A DNA stretch of 5,802 nt from the NCBI GenBank assembly GCA_028706995.1, contig JAQTVR010000079.1, forward strand, positions 1 to 5,802, in the 5' to 3' direction. This document shows positions 1 through 4,351 of the stretch, piece after piece (position 1 is the stretch's first letter; each line of letters begins with the position of its first letter). The notes beneath the pieces are model-generated. The model saw only the letters and a list, made by a program, of their open reading frames with translations, searched no databases and was not told the DNA's origin. This stretch comes from Dehalococcoidales bacterium. Its GTDB lineage: Bacteria > Chloroflexota > Dehalococcoidia > Dehalococcoidales > UBA5627. The position numbers were made by a program, and so were the translations under genes.

Positions 1-181
1 ACCAATAAGGTAGTACCTCATAATTTACAATTATTTCTTTAAATCGGGTGGCGTCCTGAATCTTGGAGAGGCTTGCATATATGAACAGGCCGCCCAGGCA
101 GAGTCTCAACAGAAAAATGATAATAACTCGCCTCGGGATCGACCATCTCTTAGAAACCCACCTTAAGGTTACAAAGGCCAT
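1..181 (-). CDS. DoxX/MauE-family membrane protein, N-terminal part only
   Basis: A minus-strand reading frame starts at the ATG 181-179 and runs off the left edge after 60 codons without a stop. After a basic N-terminus (residues 1-19) comes a hydrophobic helix at about 19-38 leading into RLCLGGLFIYASLSKI (residues 26-41). That is the pattern of the first helix of DoxX/MauE-type four-helix membrane proteins, and the following FKEIIVNYEVLP (47-58) also fits. Family members sit in the inner membrane and are linked to quinone or thiol redox chemistry or to methylamine dehydrogenase maturation; which of these applies cannot be told from 60 residues. An AGGTGGG Shine-Dalgarno sequence lies a few bases before the ATG, which supports this start. 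The gene reads in the same direction as the cassette genes but lies beyond them, so it is probably native chromosome flanking the integron. Confidence 0.72.
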   Translation of the reverse strand, partial: MAFVTLRWVSKRWSIPRRVIIIFLLRLCLGGLFIYASLSKIQDATRFKEIIVNYEVLPYW

Positions 182-185
182 TTCC

Positions 186-301
186 CACCTGATTAATTTT
201 TACGACGAATCATAAATCCAGCTTTTGTTATAAGAACTTAAAACGGATTAATACCCTTAATATAATGATCGGCAACACTAAAAAATAAGTTTAATCAGGT
301 G
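186..301. repeat. 11-bp perfect inverted repeat flanking an AT-rich spacer
   Basis: CACCTGATTAA at 186-196 is exactly mirrored by TTAATCAGGTG at 291-301. The spacer between them is AT-rich and the arms extend imperfectly inwards (ATTTTTA near 195 against TAAAAAAT near 280). The left arm overlaps the ribosome binding site of the DoxX-like gene. It could be a small MITE-like relic or a regulatory structure in that gene's leader. No function can be assigned. Confidence 0.35.
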
Positions 302-356
302 AAAAGTGTCAACTTATATCAGTTTCTTGCTGTGATTTGGGACGGTGGATTTTACG

Positions 357-421
357 GGCGGGATATGGGGGACGGCATCAAAAATAAGTGATAGTTTTCA
401 ACAACGTCCCCATATTCTCCC
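357..421. repeat. Imperfect palindrome in a gene-free region
   Basis: The left arm around 363-374 (ATATGGGGGACG) pairs with CGTCCCCATAT at 405-415, with one bulged G. Pairing continues outwards imperfectly to GG 357-358 and CC 420-421. The loop is about 30 bases. It looks like a repeated extragenic palindrome or the foldback end of an IS200/RAYT-type element, but no transposase fragment is visible. The rest of 182-588 shows no convincing gene. Confidence 0.3.
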
Positions 422-588
422 AGAAATGTTTGCAATTACTGTGTTTCTTCTGCGCAGCCATCTGATTCTCCTTTCATCGTAAATATATTGTGAGGCAAGA
501 TTGCCTTGCACTCAATAATATTCGGGAAGCCACGTAGCGCAAAAAAAACAAAGCGATTTAAGGAAGAATGTTGTACGTAATTCATGAA

Positions 589-1122
589 CTACTTTCGCTT
601 AATTTTTTGCAAATATGCGTTTCTTTCTTTCCGCAGTGAACTACAATTTTCAAAGCTGCCCGGGATGTTTTCTTTCTTCTCGCATTGATTAAGCCTCACG
701 TAAATAGCAGTTATCTCGTCAAGTTCCTTTTCACTCCAACCCTGAATTAGCCGCCCACTGACAAAAGGCATAATTGCAGAAATATCCATTGTTGTGACAC
801 GGGGATCAGAATAGATTTTATCAATAGTATCGATTATCTGCCCGATTGTCACACCGCCGAGCAATATTCCGGCATCTTTAAAGCCTTCTTCTTGCAACTT
901 CAGAAAGTTAAAGGATTCATCCCATTTATTGAGATCAAGTATCAAATTATCATAAGCTGATTTGCCACAGATGGCCCAGCCCTGAACAAAGGCTAATTTG
1001 GACCCCCGAGACCACTTCTGCCAGTCATAGCCATTAATTGATATGCCTTCTGCGGCAGTGCATAGGGAAGAAGAGAGAAGAAAACAGAATAGCGTCCAAA
1101 CAAATAAGAGTTTCCTTTTCAT
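589..1122 (-). CDS. Small exported protein of unknown function (integron cassette 4 cargo)
   Basis: The product is 177 residues. It has a classical Sec signal peptide: MKRK, a hydrophobic core at about 5-20, and likely cleavage after TAA (22-24). C21 is preceded by SSL, which is not a good lipobox, so a soluble periplasmic protein is more likely than a lipoprotein. The mature part resembles small exported proteins with an N-terminal W-x(n)-K-x-x-F-x-x-G pattern (DWQKWSRGSKLAFVQGWA, 33-50), an IYSDPR motif (103-108) and a GWSEKELDEI helix (128-137). I recognise no defined function. Four cysteines (C52, C147, C160 and C21 of the leader) leave room for one disulfide. The start follows a G-rich GTAGGGGG Shine-Dalgarno sequence. 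The gene lies 124 bases after the cassette boundary at 1246, an unusually long leader that could carry its own promoter. Base composition is AT-rich compared with cutA. Confidence 0.8.
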   Translation of the reverse strand: MKRKLLFVWTLFCFLLSSSLCTAAEGISINGYDWQKWSRGSKLAFVQGWAICGKSAYDNLILDLNKWDESFNFLKLQEEGFKDAGILLGGVTIGQIIDTIDKIYSDPRVTTMDISAIMPFVSGRLIQGWSEKELDEITAIYVRLNQCEKKENIPGSFENCSSLRKERNAYLQKIKRK

Positions 1123-1240
1123 AATAACCCCCTACAAAAATACTTTGCGGCTTAGTTTCATTATCGCACATATAACGATAACTTGATATGCTATGCGCCT
1201 TAGAAAGAAGTAGTCTTTATCATCTAGTTCCTAAGTGAAA

Positions 1241-1343
1241 GCATAACGCGGGGCTGAGCCGCCGCGAAGCGGTCGGTTTCGTGCCCCTGGTTCTCCCGGA
1301 GCGGAGCGACGGGAAGGGGCACCGGCTCAGCCCCGCGTTCCCC
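1241..1343 (-). other. attC3-like recombination site, fully paired arms
   Basis: Read on the minus strand, an R''-type box GGGGAAC (1343-1337) is followed by GCGGGGCTGAGCCG, a structured centre, CGGCTCAGCCCCGC and an R' box GTTATGC (1247-1241). On the plus strand this is a 17-bp perfect inverted repeat, AACGCGGGGCTGAGCCG (1245-1261) against 1323-1339. Its outer AAC/GTT are exactly the conserved triplets of attC sites. The centre contains a small hairpin at 1262-1272 and a larger one at 1281-1322. The arms have neither the extrahelical bases nor the unpaired spacer typical of attC, so a palindromic repeat that happens to end in AAC/GTT is the alternative. In its favour, the R'' box is the exact complement of the predicted start of the same cassette. 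Confidence 0.55.
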
Positions 1344-1366
1344 ACGGAGCGAAGCGGAGTGGGGAA
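1247..1366 (-). mobile_element. Gene-less mini-cassette (cassette 3)
   Basis: The segment between the G^TTCCCC junction (T at 1366) and the G^TTATGC junction (G at 1247) is about 120 bp and consists almost only of its attC. No open frame of credible length is present. Its outer part, GTTCCCCAC (minus 1367-1359) with GTGGGGAAC (minus 1345-1337), is itself a 9-bp hairpin, because the cassette start and the R'' box are complementary and only 13 bases apart. Three loops in this GC-rich block carry a related GAGCG(A/G)AGCG motif (1264-1272, 1299-1309, 1346-1358). ORF-less cassettes are known in chromosomal integrons; whether this one ever moved is inference. Confidence 0.5.
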
Positions 1367-1927
1367 CGACAAGCATGAGGGGCGGGGAATATAAAAAATG
1401 AAAAAAGTCCGACAGCTATTCCCCGTCCCTCTCGATGCTTTTGTGTACGCCCGGCATGGGCGTGAGCTTAAGGGGTGCGAGTCCCCTGTACGTGAACCCT
1501 GCCCACGTAGTGATACGTTAGCAGAAGTACTAGCCGAAGGCAAGGGCGGAATCGTGAGAGACCGTCTGAAGGAAGCCGGAATGCAAAGCTATGAGCCGAC
1601 GAACAGAAACGGCATACAAGGCCAAGTCTCCGGGCAAGTCAGCACGACATGACGAAGCCCTGGGTTCGGGAGATATGGTAAATGCCGCGGTTGTGTAGCG
1701 AAAGTCCACGTCCTTATCCGGGGAGATCTGCTCAACGAGCGTCCTTGGATTGCTACGGGAGCCGGACTGAGGCCCATTTCGAAAGGAATGGATAAGCCAC
1801 CGTACCCTAAGGCAGCCTAGGAAGCGTCCCAAGGGGTAACCCATGGGGTGATTGAGCAGAAGTCAGCAGAGGCCATAGTAGGCGTGAACCGCCGAAGGGC
1901 CGAACATGAAGCAGGGAAGGAGTAGCA

Positions 1928-2023
1928 ATGAGCTTTCATGACACGATGAATCCGACCGGAGGAGTGGACATGGGGCGCGTCATTGAAGTACCCGACCCGG
2001 ATCAACACCAGACTCGTAGGTGA
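1928..2023 (+). CDS. 31-codon frame in intron domain IV, probable leader remnant of a lost maturase gene
   Basis: An ATG at 1928 follows a good GGAAGGAG Shine-Dalgarno sequence with a five-base spacer. The frame runs 31 codons to TGA at 2021-2023. This is where domain IV of a full-length group II intron would start its reverse transcriptase. The peptide (MSFHDTMNPTGGVDMGRVIE, then a DPDQ-rich tail ending in TRR) has no reverse transcriptase motif. Domain V begins only about 40 bases after the stop. I read it as what was left at an internal deletion of the intron-encoded protein, or as a frame never extended by one. Whether it is translated is unknown. Confidence 0.35.
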   Translation: MSFHDTMNPTGGVDMGRVIEVPDPDQHQTRR

Positions 2024-2061
2024 ACATCTACTGTCCGGCTACGGCCCGATAGGCTTCATGA

Positions 2062-2130
2062 ACCGCCTGGTGCGGACCCGCATGCCAGGTGGTGTGGGGG
2101 CTGGGGGATAAAACCCCCCGGCTACCCGAT
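2062..2130 (+). ncRNA. Group II intron domains V and VI
   Basis: Domain V: ACCGCCTGG (2062-2070) pairs with CCAGGTGGT (2085-2093), followed by a two-base bulge TG (2083-2084), a TGCG/CGCA distal stem and loop GACC (2075-2078). The triad reads C2064-G2065-C2066, with G2065 in a G-U wobble. A CGC instead of AGC triad is typical of class IIC. Domain VI: GGG 2096-2098 pairs with CCC 2125-2127, and 2099-2107 pairs with 2115-2123. An unpaired A2124, seven bases from the 3' end, is the expected branch point. No disabling lesion is visible in this catalytic part. Confidence 0.88.
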
Positions 2131-2168
2131 TAGCCGTCTTGTTTTATTTTCATTTGGGCTTTTCATCC

Positions 2169-2840
2169 CTAATCGTTGTGGTATGTCTTTAAGCCGACAA
2201 ATGCCTTTTTCTTATTCTTCCATCTTTTGCGAGCCGTGGCAGAGTGCAGCGAGTCTAAAAGAGCAGTGCCTAATTCATGCTCAGATATATCGTAACCGTT
2301 CTGTTGAAATATTGATGCCACACTACCCGCAACTTGCTCATTCCATATCTTGTCTAAATCAGAATCAGTTGGTCTCTTTTCTTTTAAGTCTGATGGATGA
2401 TTATATGAATAGAGACAAGAAGAAACTCCAAGGGAATAATAAGCACGGCATAAGAGAGGACGAACTGGATAAATTGAACAAATGTTTCCAAATAATAGCG
2501 GGCAAGGAATATTCATAGAAAAATGCTCTATCATCGTTTTAATTTTGGACAATGTTTTTTTATGTTCTTCAAGGTTTGTCATTATTTGATTTCTTTCGTT
2601 GTCTGGAAAGGATGTGATATGTTGAGCGATAAGAAAAATTTCATAAGGTCTGGTATCTACTCTGATATTGCAGCAATAACTACAGCCACTTTGACAAACA
2701 ATTTTAATGCCTCTTGCCGTAATATATTCTTTAAAATTTGTGTCATTATTTTTGTAATATTCTTCCAAAGCATTATTTATATCCGCAATCTGCTTAGATG
2801 CTTGAAGTTTGGAATAAAGGATTTGGTTTTGATTAATCAT
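2169..2840 (-). CDS. YkgJ-family cysteine-cluster protein (integron cassette 2 cargo)
   Basis: The product is 223 residues, soluble, with no signal peptide. The YkgJ/UPF0153-type metal-binding signature is clear: C49-x3-C53-x2-C56-C57 (CQSGCSYCC), then C113-PLL, C121-SIYPVRPLLC131-R and C142. These eight cysteines are the ones the family is thought to use to bind zinc or an iron-sulfur cluster; no reaction is firmly established. The N-terminus (1-45) is helical and charged, and the C-terminus (203-213) is strongly basic (RKRWKNKKK), which could suit nucleic-acid contact, though that is inference. The ATG lies 17 bases inside the cassette boundary (2857), typical spacing for an integron cassette, with only a weak GGAAA ribosome site. 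The stop is about 34 bases before the attC2 R'' box at 2135. Cassette context implies acquisition by transfer. Confidence 0.88.
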   Translation of the reverse strand: MINQNQILYSKLQASKQIADINNALEEYYKNNDTNFKEYITARGIKIVCQSGCSYCCNIRVDTRPYEIFLIAQHITSFPDNERNQIMTNLEEHKKTLSKIKTMIEHFSMNIPCPLLFGNICSIYPVRPLLCRAYYSLGVSSCLYSYNHPSDLKEKRPTDSDLDKIWNEQVAGSVASIFQQNGYDISEHELGTALLDSLHSATARKRWKNKKKAFVGLKTYHND

Positions 2841-2851
2841 TTATTATTTCC

Positions 2852-2908
2852 GGCTAACGCAGAAATCAGCCGGAGCTTCAGCGATCGGCTGCATTTGTCT
2901 GGTTAAGT
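2852..2908 (-). other. attC1, recombination site between cassettes 1 and 2
   Basis: On the minus strand the 57-bp site reads R'' ACTTAAC (2908-2902, a perfect RYYYAAC), nine bases, then GCAGCCG, a short centre, CGGCTGATTTCTGC and R' GTTAGCC (2858-2852; six of seven to GTTRRRY). The order and spacing closely match the well-known aadA-type attC (AAGCCG / CGGCTT arms followed by GTTAG). The arms pair CAGCCG/CGGCTG and CAGA/TCTG, with a single extrahelical base (G2897 on the plus strand) as attC sites require. R'' is the exact complement of the start of cassette 1 (GTTAAGT, minus 3580-3574), which is a strong test of the boundaries. The site overlaps the last codons and stop of the cassette 1 gene, a common arrangement. 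Confidence 0.8.
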
Positions 2909-3564
2909 TTTTTCATATGTTCTTCAAGGGCTAACTCAATGTTTATTTTTGCTTGATTAAATTTACTAAATAGTTGTTTGCCTTCATCGGCGCGTTTATC
3001 ATTCTCTATAATAGACAACTGTGTATTGCTTCTCTCCATATTTATTTCGCAAATTTGACGGATGAAACTTGAAAGGTCTCCTCTTTTTTCGCGGTAGTAT
3101 TCTAATTGCTTAATAAGTTCATCCTTAAAATACAAAGAAATTAACATTTCAGCGCGATTCGAGGGAAATACAATATCTCTTCCTATATCCGACATTGCTA
3201 TACAAAGGTTTTTTGAATAATCTTCGATCTCCTCACTGACGGCTTTATATATTTCTTCAATTTTGTCGCGTTTAATCTTGTATAGTTCTCTTCTTTCCCA
3301 AAAATTGTACGCTATATTCTCTTCGATCTTTTTAACTGCTTCGGTTTGCTCTCTTATCTGTTCCAACGCTTTATCAAAATCAGCTCTCATTGCTTTGTTT
3401 TGAGCTCTAACCACTAAATATGCACCACACCAGGCTGATATTGCCGCCAAAAGAAAAACCAATAACAATGTAAATACAATAAACCATTCGTGTCCCCAGA
3501 AAGACTTGTCAATAATAAGGGCAGCGATTTTCTCAGCTAAGATTTGTGTGTCGTTAATATTCAT
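2878..3564 (-). CDS. Membrane-anchored coiled-coil protein of unknown function (integron cassette 1 cargo)
   Basis: The product is 228 residues. A short N-terminus (1-27) precedes one strong transmembrane helix at about 28-52 (FIVFTLLLVFLLAAISAW). A long, highly charged, mostly helical region follows (55-125) that looks like a coiled coil, and then a second helical half (138-222). The stretch from NKAMRADFDKALEQ (56-69) to NFWERRELYKIKRDKIEEIY (87-106) resembles a recurrent layout of single-pass membrane proteins of unknown function: TM helix, heptad linker, then a FWERRE-like turn. No enzyme motif is visible and I cannot name a function. The ATG follows TAAGG at a spacing of four and lies 15 bases inside the cassette boundary (3579), so as first cassette it would be the most strongly expressed from Pc. 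The stop lies inside attC1. Confidence 0.82.
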   Translation of the reverse strand: MNINDTQILAEKIAALIIDKSFWGHEWFIVFTLLLVFLLAAISAWCGAYLVVRAQNKAMRADFDKALEQIREQTEAVKKIEENIAYNFWERRELYKIKRDKIEEIYKAVSEEIEDYSKNLCIAMSDIGRDIVFPSNRAEMLISLYFKDELIKQLEYYREKRGDLSSFIRQICEINMERSNTQLSIIENDKRADEGKQLFSKFNQAKINIELALEEHMKKLNQTNAADR

Positions 3565-3573
3565 AGCACCTTA

Positions 3574-3640
3574 ACTTAACAATATTATTAACTGGTTTCT
3601 CGTTATCATACCATTAAATGATAAGCTTGAGAAACAATTT
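3574..3640 (-). other. Probable attI region
   Basis: The first cassette joins the integron platform at minus-strand G^TTAAGT (plus ACTTAAC, 3574-3580), a perfect GTTRRRY core site. Everything between this and the intI 5' end is the expected place of attI. A second GTTAATA (minus 3592-3586) lies 12 bases away in the same orientation and could be an additional integrase-binding repeat. A 14-bp interrupted inverted repeat (GTTTCTC-TTATCAT at 3595-3609 against 3618-3635) lies in the same interval. attI sites share little sequence between integrons, so the assignment rests on position. Confidence 0.5.
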
Positions 3641-3645
3641 GACAA
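3618..3645 (-). promoter_or_regulatory. Candidate cassette promoter Pc
   Basis: On the minus strand TTGTCA (3645-3640) and TATCAT (3623-3618) each match the sigma-70 boxes at five of six positions, with a 16-base spacer. Transcription would start about 30 bases before the first cassette boundary and run through the array. Its -35 box overlaps that of the opposing intI promoter. The -10 lies in one arm of an interrupted inverted repeat (3595-3635), a possible operator. Confidence 0.5.
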
Positions 3646-3667
3646 TTTCTTGCGAATTGGACATAAT
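3639..3667 (+). promoter_or_regulatory. Candidate intI promoter
   Basis: A perfect TTGACA (3639-3644) and CATAAT (3662-3667, five of six) are separated by exactly 17 bases. The predicted start is near 3674, about 20-50 bases before possible intI starts (3696 or 3725). No LexA box (CTGT-N8-ACAG) is visible, although many integrase promoters carry one. Confidence 0.55.
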
Positions 3668-3695
3668 TTCCTAACTTGTTATCATCCCAAATGGA

Positions 3696-3976
3696 ATGAA
3701 TAACACACTTCCTGTTATCGTCCTATGCGCGATATTCCGTCTGATATATTTAAGCGGTTCAGCGAGATTCTGAAGAGGCGATCTGTCCCTCCCGGACTTT
3801 ACCAATACTATTTCAAATAGCTGCGATACTACCTGGATTACTGCTCGCAGTACCATCTTCCCGACAAAGATCTACACTCACTGTGTGCCGAGCAGGACCG
3901 TGAAAGAGGCAAAAAGCCCTCTGGATTTGTAAGGGGAGATGTTGTGGTTGATGGTTTGACAATACGGAGATTTTAG
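3696..3976 (+). pseudogene. intI: Integron integrase (IntI) N-terminal remnant
   Basis: In the frame starting at ATG 3725 the peptide reads IFKRFSEILKRRSVPPG (codons 8-24), YQYYFK (26-31), amber TAG (3818-3820), then LRYYLDYCSQYHLP (33-46). This is the N-terminal SAM-like DNA-binding region of IntI proteins, where one normally finds VPP..., Y-x-K-W-LRYYLDFC-x-KY. The stop falls on the usual Trp, so one TGG to TAG change explains it. Similarity ends near codon 53 (3883). The frame then runs as unrelated sequence to TAG 3974-3976 and touches the cutA ribosome site. The catalytic domain with the R-H-R-Y residues is absent. An upstream ATG at 3696 (MNNTLPVIV) could be the original start, joined by a one-base deletion near 3722. 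Orientation opposite to the cassettes is as expected. Confidence 0.7.
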
Positions 3977-3991
3977 GAGGAGGGGTGAGAA

Positions 3992-4315
3992 ATGACCGAC
4001 TACATCCAGGTGGTTACAACTACAGAAAAAAAGGAAGACGCCCGGAAGATAGCCTGGGCCCTTGTTGAGAAGAGGCTGGCGGGTTGCGTCCAGGTTATCG
4101 GGCCTATCACCAGCACCTACCGTTGGAAAGAAGCGATTGAAACCGCCGAAGAGTGGATGTGTGTAATTAAAACCAGGAAAGACCTTTACCCGGAACTCGA
4201 AAGGTCTATTCGAGAGGTTCATCCGTATGAAGTGCCCGAGATTTTAGCCGTGCCTATAGCTGAGGGCAGTAAGGATTATCTGGAATGGTTGGGCAATGAA
4301 ATCAAGGAAGGGTAG
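3992..4315 (+). CDS. cutA: CutA, divalent-cation tolerance protein family
   Basis: At 107 residues it has the usual length of CutA1. Landmarks are the N-terminal VVTTTEKKEDARKIAWALVE (7-26), GCVQVIGPITSTYRW (31-45) with the conserved Cys32, EEWMCVIKTRKDLYPELE (53-70) and HPYEVPEILAVPI (77-89). Known members form very stable trimers with a ferredoxin-like fold similar to PII proteins. The E. coli gene was named for copper tolerance, but the biochemical role is unsettled. The start at 3992 follows a strong AGGAGGAGGGG Shine-Dalgarno sequence. The gene abuts the intI remnant and has the GC-richer composition of the backbone, so it likely marks the chromosome edge of the integron. The next gene begins 36 bases after its stop. 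Confidence 0.95.
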   Translation: MTDYIQVVTTTEKKEDARKIAWALVEKRLAGCVQVIGPITSTYRWKEAIETAEEWMCVIKTRKDLYPELERSIREVHPYEVPEILAVPIAEGSKDYLEWLGNEIKEG

Positions 4316-4351
4316 GTATGCTGGTATGAAAATTGCTATTTCATTTTAAGT

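Larger units (their letters stand above)
1445..2130 (+). mobile_element. Group II intron ribozyme, class IIC-attC type, without its reverse transcriptase
   Basis: The 5' end GTACGCCCGGCATGGGCGTG differs from the usual bacterial GUGCG-CCCGGC start only at base 3. It is followed by the domain I signature GGGGTGCGAGTCCCC (1472-1486). The 3' end is domain V (2062-2093) plus domain VI ending CTACCCGAT at 2130. A candidate EBS1, ACAA (1616-1619), complements IBS1 TTGT (1441-1444), the four bases before the insertion. Insertion at TTGT^T next to a stem-loop, antisense to the cassette genes, is what is described for group IIC-attC introns. At about 686 bases it holds only the ribozyme. Where domain IV should carry a maturase/reverse transcriptase there is a 31-codon frame (1928-2023) and then the domain V approach. 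Splicing or mobility would need a maturase in trans. If the 5' end were 1443 (GTGTACG), the restored attC would no longer match its cassette start. Confidence 0.88.
1361..2135 (-). other. attC2, split by a group II intron
   Basis: Joining 1361-1444 to 2131-2135 restores an 89-bp minus-strand site. It reads R'' GGCTAAC (2135-2131 plus 1444-1443), a two-base spacer AA, arm AAGCAT (1440-1435), a three-base bulge CGA, arm 1431-1418, a 27-base loop 1417-1391, arm 1390-1377, ATGCTT (1376-1371), a spacer GTC and R' GTTCCCC (1367-1361). The long arms pair with one G-U. R'' is the perfect complement of the start of cassette 2 (TTAGCC at 2857-2852), as expected for that cassette's own attC. The perfect match appears only if the intron begins at 1445. 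The site closes cassette 2 and opens cassette 3. Confidence 0.7.
1245..3883. mobile_element. Degenerate chromosomal integron: intI remnant plus cassette array
   Basis: The layout is that of a classical integron. An intI remnant (+, 3725-3883) reads away from an attI/promoter region (about 3574-3667), and all cassette genes read the other way on the minus strand, separated by attC-type sites at 2852-2908, 1361-2135 (intron-split) and 1241-1343. Cassette 4 (gene 589-1122) follows at 1246, so the element extends further left than the interval given, but its left end is not recognisable. Cassette genes are AT-rich and unrelated to each other, whereas cutA and the genes to its right look like backbone. 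With intI broken, cassettes could move only if an integrase were supplied from elsewhere in the genome. Confidence 0.72.

Noticed and set aside
378..461. A 27-codon minus-strand frame (MAAQKKHSNCKHFW...) with a good AAGGAGAA ribosome site.
   Set aside because: It is short, has no recognisable motif, and its end overlaps the palindrome 357-421. One Shine-Dalgarno match is not enough to call a gene.
490..512. Hairpin GGCA-AGAT-TGCC as a terminator for the cassette 4 gene.
   Set aside because: The stem is short and not followed by a T run on the minus strand; the only T8 run (541-548) has no stem before it.
1245..1440. CRISPR-like or tandem repeat array because of several similar GC-rich units.
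   Set aside because: Units are unequal, palindromic and not separated by regular unique spacers.
1443..1450. Intron 5' end at 1443 (GTGTACG), which would keep the GTG start.
   Set aside because: It would leave TTTT^TAGCC, giving R'' GGCTAAA; starting at 1445 gives the exact GGCTAAC required by cassette 2 and an IBS1 TTGT that pairs with ACAA at 1616-1619.
1220..2008. Several open frames on both strands across the GC-rich hairpin block and the intron (for example 1398-1652 plus, 1530-1844 minus, 1817-2008 minus).
   Set aside because: They lie in structured ribozyme or palindrome sequence, have Arg/Ser/Pro-rich composition without motifs, and lack ribosome sites.
2183..2906. Plus-strand open frames 2183-2518 and 2523-2906.
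   Set aside because: They are antisense to the Cys-cluster gene, whose motifs are unmistakable on the minus strand.
3595..3635. Interrupted inverted repeat considered as an additional attC.
   Set aside because: Its outer triplets are GTT...AAC, the reverse of the AAC...GTT order of attC, and it sits in the promoter/attI interval.
3671..4222. Minus-strand open frames 3671-3856 and 3878-4222.
   Set aside because: They are antisense to the IntI remnant and cutA and show no family features.
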